The notes under the pieces: model-generated
The model's input: the letters and a program-made list of their open reading frames with translations, nothing else
The model's database searches: none
Told to the model about the DNA's origin: nothing
Position numbers and translations under genes: made by a program
DNA from: Microbacterium rhizomatis
Lineage (GTDB): Bacteria > Actinomycetota > Actinomycetes > Actinomycetales > Microbacteriaceae
Assembly: GCF_008710745.1 (NCBI RefSeq)
Contig: NZ_VYSA01000001.1
Span: forward strand, 1,364,001 to 1,428,000
DNA length: 64,000 nucleotides
Direction: 5' to 3'
In this document: positions 51,436 to 60,715 of the stretch, in pieces
How positions within the stretch are numbered: position 1 is the stretch's first letter
How the letters are laid out: every line of letters begins with the position of its first letter

Positions 51436-52695
51436 GTGAGCGAGAAGAGCGCGGGGCTCGGGAAACCCGATCCCCGCACCGCGGCCGACGAGGCCGCGCG
51501 CGAGGAGGAGAGCCTCCGGCAGCGGTGGGAGTCGACGCAGGACTCGCTGCGCGTGCGGTTCGACGAGCCGATCCAGGCTGCGACCAAACTCACCCGCGCC
51601 ACGATGGCCTGGTTCCCGGTGCGCGTCTGGCGTCACTTCCTCCAGAACAACGGCTTCCTGATGGGAGCGGGCATCAGCTATCAGGCGCTGTTCGCGATCT
51701 TCGCGGCGATCTACGTCGCTTTCGCGGCGGTGGGCATCTGGCTGGGCGGCAACCCGCAAGCGGTGCAGGCGATGATCGACGTGATCAACAGCTACATTCC
51801 CAACCTGATCGCCGAGTCCGGCGGGGTCATCACGCCCGCACAGGTGCAGGCGATCGCCTCCGAGACAGGCAGTGTGCTGAGCATCACCGGCCTGATCGCC
51901 CTCGTCACCGTGATCTGGACGGCGATCGGATGGGTCACCTATTCGCGTCGCGGGGTGCGCGAGCTGTTCGGCATCCCGCCGGATCGACGCAGCTACGTGC
52001 TCCTGAAGGCCCGCGATTTCGTCGCCGCTCTGATCTTCGGCATCGCTCTCGTGATCGGTGCGGCCCTCAGCTCGATCAGTGCGTGGGCTTTCGCATGGGT
52101 GCTGTCATTGTTCGGGATCGACACCGGATCGGGGGTGCTCAACTCGAGCATCCGGATCGGCACCGTCATCGTCTCGTTCGCGCTGAACTCGGTCGCGCTC
52201 GCGGCGATGTTCCGCTTCCTGACCGGCACACAGCTGCGCTGGCGCAGGATCTGGCCCGGCGCGCTGCTCGGCGGCGGGGCCCTGACGATCGTGCAGTTCG
52301 GTGCGGGTCTGCTGCTGAGCTATACGCCGTCCAACCCTCTGCTGGCGACCTTCGCGATCTTCGTCGGGCTGCTGCTCTGGTTCAAGATCAACGGCATCAT
52401 CCTGCTCGTCGCGGCCGCGTGGGTGGCAGTGGCCTCGAATGACCGAGACATCCCGATCCTGGCCCAGACCGAGGCCGAGCGCCTCGCGGCCGAGCACGCA
52501 GCGCTCCTGCTCGCCGCACAGGTGCGACTGCGCACGGCGCGCGAGGCGCGCGCCGATGCGCCGTGGTACCGGGCATGGGGCGCCGATCTCGCCGTGCGCG
52601 AGGCCGAGACCGAACTGGCTCGTGTGGAGGCGACCACCCCGCCGACACCTCCCGCCCGAAACGGCACGCTCCGAGGAAGGAAGTCCAAAGACTGA
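51436..52695 (+). CDS. YihY/virulence factor BrkB family membrane protein
   Basis: 419 residues. A charged N-terminus (about 60 residues) precedes about six membrane helices; NNGFLMGAGISYQALFAIFAAIYVAFAAVGIWLGG, SRRGVRELFGIP and WRRIWPGALLGGGALTIVQFGAGLLLSYTPSNPLLATFAIFVGLLLWFKINGIILLVAAAWVA are typical of the YihY/BrkB family. Function is not established (once mis-assigned as ribonuclease BN). An alpha-helical tail with Ala/Glu/Arg pattern ends it. GTG is 6 nt after TAATCT. Confidence 0.92.
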   Translation: MSEKSAGLGKPDPRTAADEAAREEESLRQRWESTQDSLRVRFDEPIQAATKLTRATMAWFPVRVWRHFLQNNGFLMGAGISYQALFAIFAAIYVAFAAVGIWLGGNPQAVQAMIDVINSYIPNLIAESGGVITPAQVQAIASETGSVLSITGLIALVTVIWTAIGWVTYSRRGVRELFGIPPDRRSYVLLKARDFVAALIFGIALVIGAALSSISAWAFAWVLSLFGIDTGSGVLNSSIRIGTVIVSFALNSVALAAMFRFLTGTQLRWRRIWPGALLGGGALTIVQFGAGLLLSYTPSNPLLATFAIFVGLLLWFKINGIILLVAAAWVAVASNDRDIPILAQTEAERLAAEHAALLLAAQVRLRTAREARADAPWYRAWGADLAVREAETELARVEATTPPTPPARNGTLRGRKSKD

Positions 52696-52726
52696 CCGTG
52701 CCGGACGCGACGTCGGTGACCCTCAG

Positions 52727-52732
52727 TAGTCT
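52727..52732 (+). promoter_or_regulatory. -10 box TAGTCT of xthA
   Basis: TAGTCT, six bases, then GTG 52739. Confidence 0.5.
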
Positions 52733-52738
52733 GATCCG

Positions 52739-53587
52739 GTGCCCCAACGCGTCCGCATCGCCACCGTCAACGTCAATGGAATCCGCGCCGCAGCCCGCAA
52801 CGGCATGCACGACTGGCTCGAGACGGCCGACGTCGACATCCTGACGCTTCAAGAAGTCCGCGCCACGGGCGCCGACCTCGCCACGGCGTTGCCCGGCTGG
52901 CAGATCGTCAATGACGAAGCCCTTGCCAAGGGGCGCGCCGGGGTGGCGATCGCCGCGCGCGCACCCCTCGACATCTGGCGGGTCGAGCTCGGCGACGACG
53001 CCCTCGACTCGAAGGGCCGGTGGATCGAGGCCGACTTCGCGATCGACGGCGAGAACCTCACGGTGGTCAGCGCCTACGTGTTCACCGGCGAAGACGGCAC
53101 ACCCAAGCAGGACGCGAAGTACGCCTTCCTCGATGCGATGGGTGTGCGGATGCCGCAGCTCGCCGCCGACGACGGGCTCGCGGTCATCACCGGCGACCTG
53201 AACGTCGGTCATCGCGAGCTCGACATCCGCAACTGGAAGGGCAACGTCAAGAAGGCCGGCTTCCTCCCCCGCGAACGCGCATACTTCGACCGATTCATGG
53301 GCGAGAGGGGCACCCTCGTCACCGGCGTCGATGGGTCGGTCGGTCCGGGGCTCGGGTGGGTGGATGTCGGGCGCCGATTCCATGGCGAGGTCGACGGTCC
53401 CTACACCTGGTGGTCGAGCCGGGGCAAAGCCTTCGACAATGACACGGGCTGGCGAATCGACTACCAGCTGGCCACACCGGCGCTCGCCGAACGGGTCGTC
53501 GATTACCGGATCGCCCGTGCCGCGTCGTGGGACACCCGATGGAGTGATCACGCTCCGGTCATCGTGGATTACACTTTGGGCGGTTGA
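52739..53587 (+). CDS. xthA: Exodeoxyribonuclease III (AP endonuclease)
   Basis: 282 residues. Cuts DNA at abasic sites in base excision repair. RIATVNVNGIRAAARNGMHDWLE, ILTLQEVRATG (metal-binding Glu), VITGDLNVGHRELDI (Asp/Asn), GWRIDYQLA and WSDHAPVIVDY (catalytic His) mark the EEP nuclease fold. TAGTCT ends 6 nt before the GTG. Followed after 21 bp by a LuxR-type regulator. Confidence 0.96.
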   Translation: MPQRVRIATVNVNGIRAAARNGMHDWLETADVDILTLQEVRATGADLATALPGWQIVNDEALAKGRAGVAIAARAPLDIWRVELGDDALDSKGRWIEADFAIDGENLTVVSAYVFTGEDGTPKQDAKYAFLDAMGVRMPQLAADDGLAVITGDLNVGHRELDIRNWKGNVKKAGFLPRERAYFDRFMGERGTLVTGVDGSVGPGLGWVDVGRRFHGEVDGPYTWWSSRGKAFDNDTGWRIDYQLATPALAERVVDYRIARAASWDTRWSDHAPVIVDYTLGG

Positions 53588-53608
53588 CCGCCATCGAAAG
53601 GGGTTGAC

Positions 53609-55708
53609 GTGACTCTCGCCGATCACCTCGAAACGCCGCGCGCCTGGAGCGCCGACAGCCGGTGCGTCGTGGTGCTCGCGCCCGCGGGCTACGGAAAGAC
53701 CACTCTCCTGCGCCAATGGGCGACCGACAGCGGGCTCCCGTTCCTCTGGGTGACGCGTCCGGTCACGGCTGAGGCCTCTCCCGATGGTCTCGCCGTGGCG
53801 ATCCTCGATGCGATCGGACAACGGTGGCCTGACGCCGTACCCACGACACTCCCCCCTCGCGCAGCGCTCGGAGCATTTCTCGCGCAGCCTCCCGAGCCTC
53901 TGGTGCTGGTCTTCGACGAGACCGAGCGAATCTCCGCGGCGCACCTCTCCACGATCTTCGAGCTGCCCACCGCCCCCGGTGTCCACATCGTCGTCGCGGG
54001 TCGCTCGCTCGACGAGCGCGCGCTCACGGCCGCGCGGCTGGCCGGCCCGGTGCGGTTCGTCGGAGTCGACGAGCTCCGTCTCGGCGTCGCAGAAGCCGAG
54101 CAGATCCTCCTCGACCTGGACGCCGACGAGATCGACGATCTCGTGCGCGTGACGGACGGGTGGGCCGCCGGACTCCGGCTCGCGGCATCAACGGCCCACC
54201 GAGGAACGCCGGGCGAGGGCTTCACCGGCCGCGAACGGATCGTGGTGGAGTACGTGCGCTCGCGCGTGCTCGCCGAGCTCGCCGACGACGTGGCTGACTT
54301 CGTGATGCGGGCCTCCCTGTTCGAAGAGCTGGAGGCGGGCCTCTGCGATGCGGCGCTCGCCCGCACCGGTTCGCAGCAGATACTCGAAGCACTGGAAAGG
54401 AGCGGGCACTTCCTGTTCGCCGTCGATCGCCGTTCGCGCAGATTCGCCTGGCAGCGATTCGTGCGCGCCGCGCTCGAAGACGAGTGCGAGCGCCGTTTCC
54501 CCGGCGAGATCAGTGCGATCCGACGGCGCGGAGCCGACTGGCTCGCCCACCACGACCGGCCGGTCGAGGCCCTGCGACTGCGTGTGGCAGACGGCGCGCG
54601 AGCCGACGCGCTCGAAGTACTGGGTGCCGCAGTGCTTCCGATGTTCTACGCCGGCGAGCTCACCGCCCTCGTCGACCTGTTCCACGGCATCGGTGCCGAC
54701 ATCGCGACGACCGACGGTTACCTCGCGACGATGTTCGCCTACGCGGGCGTCATGACCGGCGACTACGTGTGCGCGACCCGGTGGGGCAAGGTGGCCGCAG
54801 ACCATTACTCCCGGCATCCGTTCAAAGACTCCGATGAGGCGGTCGCCTACCTCACCTATCGAGCCCACCTCGCGGCGAACGGCACATCGGCGATGCTCGA
54901 AGACGCCCTCGCTGCGCGACGGGAGGTCGCGGAGTCGAGCCCGTGGCGGTCGCCGACGCTCATGATCGCCGGCATCGCGCTGTCGCTCACGGGTCACCCC
55001 GCCGAAGCGGCCGCAGCGCTGGACGAGGCGATCCACCTCAGCCGTGAAGAGAACGCGAGCGCGGCCCTCGTGCTGGCACTCGCCCAGCGTGCGCTCCTCA
55101 TGGAGACGCCGAATCACTCCCAGCCGCTGGTCGATGAAGCGATGGAGGTGGCACGTGACGCGAAAATGACGATGTACCCGCAGACGGCGTTGCCGACCGC
55201 CCTCGCCGCCCTTGCCGCGGCGCGCAGGGGCGAGCGCGAGCGAGCGCGTGAGCTGCTGACCGCGGCAGAGCGATACCGGCCGCTCGTGGGCAAGGCCCTC
55301 CCGTGGCTCGCGGTGCAGCTGCGTATCGCGATCGTCCGCACGGCGATACGGCTCGGCGACATCGCCGTGGCGCGTGGAGCGCTGCGCGAGGCGGAGGAGA
55401 TGATCGCGCTCCTACCGGGCCGAGGCCCCCTCGCCGCAGAGATCCGATCTGTCTCCGATGCCGTCGCGGGCCTGTCCCTCGGAGAGCGCACGGGACCTGT
55501 CGCCGGCGCGAACCTGCTCACAACGGCCGAATGGCGGCTGCTCCCCCTTCTCCCGACCCATCTCACCTTCGAAGAGATCGGCGGGCGCCTGCACCTCTCG
55601 AAGAACACGATCAAGACGCAGGCGATCTCCATCTACCGCAAGCTGGGGGTCTCATCCCGCTCAGAGGCCGTCGAAGCGGTGCGCACCCTCGGCCTCATCG
55701 AGGCCTGA
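53609..55708 (+). CDS. LuxR-family ATP-dependent regulator (MalT/LAL-like)
   Basis: 699 residues. N-terminal NTPase: VVVLAPAGYGKTTLLRQWA is Walker A (about 22-40), LVLVFDETERISA is the Walker B-like strand. A long helical middle (about 270-600) suggests TPR-like repeats. The C-terminal HTH is LHLSKNTIKTQAISIYRKLGVSSRSEAVEAVRTLG, LuxR type. Shorter than MalT (about 900). GAAAGGGG sits 5 nt before GTG 53609. It converges with the sulfatase gene 32 bp away, which it might control; ligand and targets are unknown. Confidence 0.88.
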   Translation: MTLADHLETPRAWSADSRCVVVLAPAGYGKTTLLRQWATDSGLPFLWVTRPVTAEASPDGLAVAILDAIGQRWPDAVPTTLPPRAALGAFLAQPPEPLVLVFDETERISAAHLSTIFELPTAPGVHIVVAGRSLDERALTAARLAGPVRFVGVDELRLGVAEAEQILLDLDADEIDDLVRVTDGWAAGLRLAASTAHRGTPGEGFTGRERIVVEYVRSRVLAELADDVADFVMRASLFEELEAGLCDAALARTGSQQILEALERSGHFLFAVDRRSRRFAWQRFVRAALEDECERRFPGEISAIRRRGADWLAHHDRPVEALRLRVADGARADALEVLGAAVLPMFYAGELTALVDLFHGIGADIATTDGYLATMFAYAGVMTGDYVCATRWGKVAADHYSRHPFKDSDEAVAYLTYRAHLAANGTSAMLEDALAARREVAESSPWRSPTLMIAGIALSLTGHPAEAAAALDEAIHLSREENASAALVLALAQRALLMETPNHSQPLVDEAMEVARDAKMTMYPQTALPTALAALAAARRGERERARELLTAAERYRPLVGKALPWLAVQLRIAIVRTAIRLGDIAVARGALREAEEMIALLPGRGPLAAEIRSVSDAVAGLSLGERTGPVAGANLLTTAEWRLLPLLPTHLTFEEIGGRLHLSKNTIKTQAISIYRKLGVSSRSEAVEAVRTLGLIEA

Positions 55709-55740
55709 CCCCATCCCTTCGCCGCGTCGGGCCGGGTGCC

Positions 55741-58149
55741 TCACGATTCGATGTGACGGGCGTGTCGCCCCGCCGTCTCGGCACGATGCAGGCCTTCGTT
55801 CGCGGCCCGACCGGGGGGACGCACATCGACGTCGATCCGCTCGATGCTGCCGTTCCACGCGAACGGCGCGAGATGCTGGTACGCGCGATCGACGACCTCG
55901 CCGTTGTCACGACCGATGTCCATCCCCGAGTACCCGTTGAACATGATCGGCACCGTGCGATCCATCCGGCCGCGGCCGACGACTTCGCCGTCTATCCACA
56001 ACGTCACCTCGCCGGGCGGCGCCATGACCGCGGCATCCGCATCGAAGTCCAGCCGGATCGCGACCGCTCCCGACGGGATCGGCACTCCCGACACCTGACG
56101 ATAGGTCTCGACGCCCATGAAGCTGTACGTGTGGCGCAGCAGGCCGTTCTGAGCGAACAGGCTGAATCCGCCGAGGTGATCGAACGCCGCCAGCAGCACG
56201 CCATCCGCGCCCTCAGGCGGAACGGTCACGTGCGCGGTGATCGAGTAGGAGCGATTGAGGATGGGCGGCATGATCCCGGCCGGCGAATTCTGCACATCCG
56301 CTCCCCAATAGGTCCACCTGGTCTGCTCGCGGAGAGGCGGCACGACACCGAAGAACGCCGACATGCCGGCGAGCATCGGCAGTGCATTGTTGCGTGCGGC
56401 CTCCTCCCACCAGAGCGCCTCCAGCTCACGGACCTTCTCCGGATGCTCGGCCGCGACGTTGCGCGCCTGCGAGAAATCGTCCGGCAGGTAGTACAGCTCC
56501 CATTCGAGAGCGTCCGGATCGAACACGTCGGGCGCGAACCTGCGGATCGTGGCGGGCGTGGCATCCCACGGGATACGCGGAAGCATGCACGCCGCCCACC
56601 AGCCGTCCTGGTACATGCCGCGATTTCCGTAGATCTCGAAGTACTGCCGGGTGTGCTGTTCGGGCGCATCGGCATCGTGGAACGAGTACGCCAGGCTCGT
56701 GCCCGCCATCGGCGTCTGCACGATGCCGTCCACGGTGAGCGGCTCAGGGATGCCGGCGATCTCGAGGATCGTGGGCCCGATGTCGTTCACGTGACCGAAC
56801 TGGCTGCGGAGCCCTCCGTGGTCGGTGATGGCTGCCGGCCAGCTCACCACCATCGGGTTGCGGGTGCCGCCGAGGTGCGACGCGACCTGCTTGCCCCACC
56901 GGAACGGCGTGTTGCCCGCCCACGCCCACGCGGCCGAGCAGTGCGGCGCCGTGTCGGGGCCACCCCATGAATCCAGTCCGCCATGGGCATCGATGAGGGC
57001 CAGCTGCTGCTCGGAGGTCAGCGGGATGCCGTTCTGCATCGTCAGCTCGTTGAACGAGCCTGTGAGCGTACCCTCGAGCGAGGCGCCGTTGTCACCCCAG
57101 ATGTAGAGGATCAGCGTGTTGTCGAGCTGACCCATGCGCTCGATCTCGTCGATCAGGCGACCGATGTTGTGATCGGCGTTCTCCTGGTAGCCGGCGTAGA
57201 CCTCCATCTGACGCGCATACAGCGCGCGCTCGTCGTCCGTGAGCGAGTCCCAGGCGGGAAAGGCGTCGTCGCGAGGAGTCAGCTCGGTGTCGGCGGGGAT
57301 GACCCCCAGCGACTTCTGTCGGGCGAAGATCGCCTCGCGCGCAGCATCCCATCCCTCGTCGAACCGACCGCGGTACTTGTTCGACCACTCCTCGGGGACG
57401 TGGTGCGGGGCGTGCGCGCACCCTGTCGAGTAGTACATGAACCAGGGCTTCTCCTGCTTGTGGGCCGTGATCCCGTGGAGCCACTCGATCGACTTGTCGG
57501 TGAGCGCGTCCGGCAGGTAGAAGTCTCGGTCACCGGGCCCGCCGTAGGCCTGGTCGACAGCGTCGTTCTCGTAGATCATCGGGTCGTACTGCCCGGACTC
57601 TCCCGAGAGGAATCCCCAGAAGTAGTCGAAGCCCCACCCGCTCGGCCACCGGTCGAAGGGCCCCGCCGGCCCGTGCACGCGACTGGGCGACAGATGCCAC
57701 TTGCCGATCGCGGCCGTGGAATAGCCGTTGTCGCGCAGGATCTTGGGGAACGGCGTGCAGCTCTTCGGCAGCACGCCCGAATAGCCGGGGAACGGACCGG
57801 GGAGCTCGCCGACCGACCCGAATCCGGCCGCGTGGTGGTTGCGCCCGGTGAGGAGCGCAGCGCGCGTGGGCGAACACAGAGCGGCGACGTGCATCGCGTT
57901 GTAGCGCAGGCCCCGATCCGCGAGGCGCGAGAGATTCGGGGTGTCGATGGGCCCGCCGAAGGTCGAGGCCTGGCCGAACCCGGCGTCGTCGATGAGGATG
58001 AGGAGCACGTTGGGTGCTCCTTCCGGTGGCGGCACATCGGCGACGATCCCCCAGTCCGGGACGGAGTCCGCGAGGGTCCGGCCCATCGTGCCGCTGAACG
58101 GGACGTCTCGGATCGGGAGCTGCGTGCGATCGACCTCGTGATCAGGCAT
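55741..58149 (-). CDS. Type I sulfatase (arylsulfatase family)
   Basis: 802 residues. Sulfatase motif CSPTRAALLTGR has Cys92, to be converted to formylglycine; LLILIDDAGFGQAS gives metal-binding Asp54/Asp55, IGKWHLSPS and YIWGDNGASLEGTLTGS complete the active site. After about residue 600 a beta-rich C-terminal domain follows (WTYWGADVQNSP to IDVDVRP), making it larger than minimal arylsulfatases. No signal peptide is visible, so it is probably cytoplasmic. AAAGGA is 7 nt before ATG 58149. No formylglycine-generating enzyme lies in the window. Substrate unknown. Confidence 0.93.
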   Translation of the reverse strand: MPDHEVDRTQLPIRDVPFSGTMGRTLADSVPDWGIVADVPPPEGAPNVLLILIDDAGFGQASTFGGPIDTPNLSRLADRGLRYNAMHVAALCSPTRAALLTGRNHHAAGFGSVGELPGPFPGYSGVLPKSCTPFPKILRDNGYSTAAIGKWHLSPSRVHGPAGPFDRWPSGWGFDYFWGFLSGESGQYDPMIYENDAVDQAYGGPGDRDFYLPDALTDKSIEWLHGITAHKQEKPWFMYYSTGCAHAPHHVPEEWSNKYRGRFDEGWDAAREAIFARQKSLGVIPADTELTPRDDAFPAWDSLTDDERALYARQMEVYAGYQENADHNIGRLIDEIERMGQLDNTLILYIWGDNGASLEGTLTGSFNELTMQNGIPLTSEQQLALIDAHGGLDSWGGPDTAPHCSAAWAWAGNTPFRWGKQVASHLGGTRNPMVVSWPAAITDHGGLRSQFGHVNDIGPTILEIAGIPEPLTVDGIVQTPMAGTSLAYSFHDADAPEQHTRQYFEIYGNRGMYQDGWWAACMLPRIPWDATPATIRRFAPDVFDPDALEWELYYLPDDFSQARNVAAEHPEKVRELEALWWEEAARNNALPMLAGMSAFFGVVPPLREQTRWTYWGADVQNSPAGIMPPILNRSYSITAHVTVPPEGADGVLLAAFDHLGGFSLFAQNGLLRHTYSFMGVETYRQVSGVPIPSGAVAIRLDFDADAAVMAPPGEVTLWIDGEVVGRGRMDRTVPIMFNGYSGMDIGRDNGEVVDRAYQHLAPFAWNGSIERIDVDVRPPGRAANEGLHRAETAGRHARHIES

Positions 58150-58289
58150 CGACGGGTCCTTTCGGCTTGTTGACGGCTTCGGGCCATCGAACCGCCGATG
58201 CGCGCGGGCGTCTTCGTCCGCTCGGCATGATCTCTCGACGCGCCCCGCACGCCCGCCGCGCCCCCGCCGGGGAGGATTCGCGCCGCGCC

Positions 58290-58295
58290 TAGGAT
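58290..58295 (+). promoter_or_regulatory. -10 box TAGGAT of trpS
   Basis: TAGGAT, six bases, then GTG 58302. Confidence 0.55.
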
Positions 58296-58301
58296 TGACG
58301 G

Positions 58302-59306
58302 GTGACCAAACCGCGCCTCTACTCCGGCATGCAGCCCTCGGCCGATTCGCTCCAGATCGGCAACTACATCGGGGCGCTCATGCAGTGGCGCGACCTGCAG
58401 GACTCGTACGACGCGTTCTTCTCCGTCGTCGACCTGCACGCGCTCACCCAGCCGGACGACCCGGCGGAGCGGCGCGAGAAGACGCGGCGCACCGCAGCGC
58501 AGTACATCGCGGCCGGCATCGAGCCATCGCGATCGACGCTCTACGTGCAGTCGCATGTGCCCGCACACTCCGAGCTGGCGTGGATCCTCTCCACCATCAC
58601 CGGCTTCGGCGAGGCGGGGCGCATGACCCAGTTCAAAGACAAGTCGGCCCGCTACGGCGCAGATGCGACGAACGTCGGACTCTTCACGTACCCCGTGCTG
58701 ATGGCATCCGACATCCTCCTGTACCAGACCGACATCGTGCCGGTCGGCGAGGACCAGAAGCAGCACATCGAGCTCACCCGCGACCTCGCCGAGCGGTTCA
58801 ACAGCCGCTACGGCACGGCGTTCACGGTTCCGATGCCGGTGATCCAGAAGGGGACCGCCCGCATCTACGACCTGCAGAACCCGACGGCGAAGATGTCGAA
58901 GTCGGCGGAGTCGGACGCGGGTGTGCTGTGGATGCTCGACGAGCCGACCGCGACGGCGAAGAAGATCATGCGCGCCGTCACCGACAGCGAGGGTGTCGTG
59001 CGGTTCGATCGGGAGACCAAGCCCGGGGTGTCGAACCTGCTGGTGATCTACGCCGCGCTCAGCGGGCAGCAGATCGCCTCGATCGAGAACGAGTACGCGG
59101 GGCGGGGCTACGGCGACTTCAAGAAGGGGCTCGCCGAGGTGGTGGTGTCGGAGTTCGAGCCCGTGCGCGCTCGGGCGCTGGAACTGCTCGACGACCCCGC
59201 CGAGCTGGACCGCGTGCTCGCGCACAACGCGGGCCGCGCCGCCGAGGTGGCCGATCGGACGCTCGCGGACGTCTACGACAAGATCGGCCTGCTTCGTCGG
59301 GGGTAG
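58302..59306 (+). CDS. trpS: Tryptophan--tRNA ligase
   Basis: 334 residues, bacterial Trp[23 protein letters not shown] holds the HIGH-like motif, [19 protein letters not shown] and [22 protein letters not shown] the KMSKS loop. Charges tRNA-Trp. GTG 58302 is 6 nt after TAGGAT. Divergent from the sulfatase gene with 152 bp between starts. Confidence 0.97.
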   Translation: MTKPRLYSGMQPSADSLQIGNYIGALMQWRDLQDSYDAFFSVVDLHALTQPDDPAERREKTRRTAAQYIAAGIEPSRSTLYVQSHVPAHSELAWILSTITGFGEAGRMTQFKDKSARYGADATNVGLFTYPVLMASDILLYQTDIVPVGEDQKQHIELTRDLAERFNSRYGTAFTVPMPVIQKGTARIYDLQNPTAKMSKSAESDAGVLWMLDEPTATAKKIMRAVTDSEGVVRFDRETKPGVSNLLVIYAALSGQQIASIENEYAGRGYGDFKKGLAEVVVSEFEPVRARALELLDDPAELDRVLAHNAGRAAEVADRTLADVYDKIGLLRRG

Positions 59307-59323
59307 CCCAGGCGCCGGCGTCG

Positions 59324-59396
59324 GCCCATCCGCCCCTGCGGCCGTGCTGCGCGAGCCCCGCGGCCATCCGCCCCCGCGGCCGTGCTGCGCGAGCCC
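59324..59396. repeat. 35 bp direct repeat after trpS
   Basis: Two copies (59324-59358 and 59362-59396), about 33 of 35 identical, 38 bp apart start to start. They abut the palindrome at 59399. Possibly a duplication left by insertion or slippage. Confidence 0.7.
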
Positions 59397-59398
59397 TG

Positions 59399-59485
59399 GT
59401 GCACAACGCAGGACCGATGGCCGATTCGGGATACCGATCGCGGCGTGTCGCCCTTGCCCTGCACGATCGATCCTGCGTTGTGCAT
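59399..59485. repeat. 87 bp palindromic element A, downstream of the DUF559 gene
   Basis: 20-base arms (59399-59418 and 59466-59485) match at 18 positions, core GCACAACGCAGGA / TCCTGCGTTGTGC. The loop holds GCGGCGTGTC at 59440-59449. Shares arms, this inner motif and its spacing with element B. Confidence 0.75.
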
Positions 59486-59536
59486 TGCGGGGACGCCTCT
59501 TTCGGGGTTCGCTGTGTGCGATGCCGACGGCTCTGC

Positions 59537-60406
59537 TCAACCTCGTCCGGACAGCAAGCCCCGGATGGCTGCGATGAGGACCTCGGGTCGATGAAAGACC
59601 AAGTTCGCGGTCGGACGGATGACGACGTAGCCGCGAGCGGCGAGCGCCAGATCCCGCTCGCGGTCGGCCTCCTGCCGCTCCCACCCCTGGTGGAAGGCAC
59701 GGCTGTCGCACTCGACGACCAACCAGCCGTCGATGACGAGATCTACCCTTCCGACGCCCGCGATGGTCTTCTGGACGTCGACTCGTCGGCCGAACGCACG
59801 CAGCAGGAGACGCGCGAACGTCTCGGACCCGGCCTCCGCGCGTCCATCGACAAGCGGGCGAAGCGCGCCGAACCTCGCCGGAAGCATGCCGAAGAGCCGT
59901 TCCAGCTCCTCCGATGCTAGGACGCCCTTATTCAGCGCACTGTCGATCGATGCGATGGTGGCCCGCGGCTCCTGACACAGTGCCGCATGCGCCAGCGCGT
60001 AGATGACCGGTGTGATGTGAGTGCCTTCTGGCGCATCGATCGTCGACCAGTGCACGGTTACCGCCTGATCCCGAACGGTCGCCAGGGACCTTCTTCGAGA
60101 GTGCGGAGACCTGAGGCGCCCGTCATATCTCTCGACCTGGACATGGAGACGAGAGTTGCGGAGCACGAAGACCCCCAGCTCCTGAAGCGCGGTCAGGCAC
60201 GTGACCCTTCCGCCGACGGTCTGCGCCTTGACGACGTTGGGTGAGACGTCTGCCGAAACATACACGTTCCTTCGGGCTCGGATGAGCTGGCCGTTCTCGA
60301 GCGCTTTATCGATACCGCTTCGAGTCACGCCGGACGCCCGGAGCTCGCGATATCCGACAGCACGATCGACGGGGATTCCAAAGCCGTCAAAGAGGTCACC
60401 GATCAT
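59537..60406 (-). CDS. DUF559 (VSR-like nuclease) protein with AbiEi-like N-terminus
   Basis: About 289 residues from ATG 60406, with CAGCCT ending 6 nt upstream. N-terminal VGYRELRASGVTRSGIDKALENGQLIRARRNVYV (18-50) resembles the winged-helix of AbiEi-type antitoxins. C-terminal GSETFARLLL (193-202) and VDLVIDGWLVVECDSRAFH (221-239) match DUF559, related to Vsr and PD-(D/E)xK nucleases; Asp222, Glu232 and Asp234 are candidate metal ligands. No AbiEii-like toxin gene is adjacent. The gene lies between two palindromes with shared arms (59399-59485, 60539-60621). Function is not established; DNA or repeat processing is a hypothesis. Confidence 0.82.
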   Translation of the reverse strand: MIGDLFDGFGIPVDRAVGYRELRASGVTRSGIDKALENGQLIRARRNVYVSADVSPNVVKAQTVGGRVTCLTALQELGVFVLRNSRLHVQVERYDGRLRSPHSRRRSLATVRDQAVTVHWSTIDAPEGTHITPVIYALAHAALCQEPRATIASIDSALNKGVLASEELERLFGMLPARFGALRPLVDGRAEAGSETFARLLLRAFGRRVDVQKTIAGVGRVDLVIDGWLVVECDSRAFHQGWERQEADRERDLALAARGYVVIRPTANLVFHRPEVLIAAIRGLLSGRG

Positions 60407-60412
60407 CAGCAC

Positions 60413-60418
60413 AGGCTG
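60413..60418 (-). promoter_or_regulatory. -10-like box CAGCCT of the DUF559 gene
   Basis: CAGCCT, six bases, then ATG 60406. First base departs from TANNNT; used with protein similarity to choose the start. Confidence 0.35.
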
Positions 60419-60538
60419 CCGTCCCTGCGCACGACCCTCGGGCGGACTGCCCTCCACCAGTGAAGAAGCCGGATCGAGGTGGGCCTGGGGAGGAACCGCC
60501 GGGAGGCCCGTCTGCACTCGAGGGCGGCCTTCCCCGAC

Positions 60539-60621
60539 GCACAACGCAGGATCAACCGCCGCCGAAGGCCTCGCTCTGCGGCGTGTCACCCCGTAGATGC
60601 CCGGTTGATCCTGCGTTGTGC
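60539..60621. repeat. 83 bp palindromic element B, upstream of the DUF559 gene
   Basis: 20-base arms (60539-60558 and 60602-60621) are a perfect inverted repeat with core GCACAACGCAGGATC. GCGGCGTGTC recurs at 60579-60588. Related to element A; the remaining loop sequence differs. Confidence 0.75.
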
Positions 60622-60709
60622 ATTCAAGCGGCGTGCAAGAGGCGGCCCGGAGACGGCGGCAGCCCGGGTCGGGGTCCGAGCATGGGCGGCGGGGATCAGC
60701 GACGCGGGC

Positions 60710-60715
60710 TAGGGT
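60710..60715 (+). promoter_or_regulatory. -10 box TAGGGT of the GNAT gene at 60723
   Basis: TAGGGT, seven bases, then ATG 60723. Confidence 0.5.

Noticed and set aside
59324..59485. Repeats after trpS as a CRISPR array
   Set aside because: Only two direct copies with 3 bp between them and no spacers; the other structure is a palindrome, and there are no cas genes.
59537..60406. Type IV toxin-antitoxin (AbiE) operon
   Set aside because: Only the AbiEi-like N-terminus is present; no nucleotidyltransferase toxin gene lies next to it, and the C-terminus is a DUF559 nuclease domain.
59399..60621. Insertion sequence with terminal inverted repeats
   Set aside because: The enclosed gene has no transposase motifs and no target duplication is visible; kept as an open hypothesis in the findings, not called as an insertion sequence.
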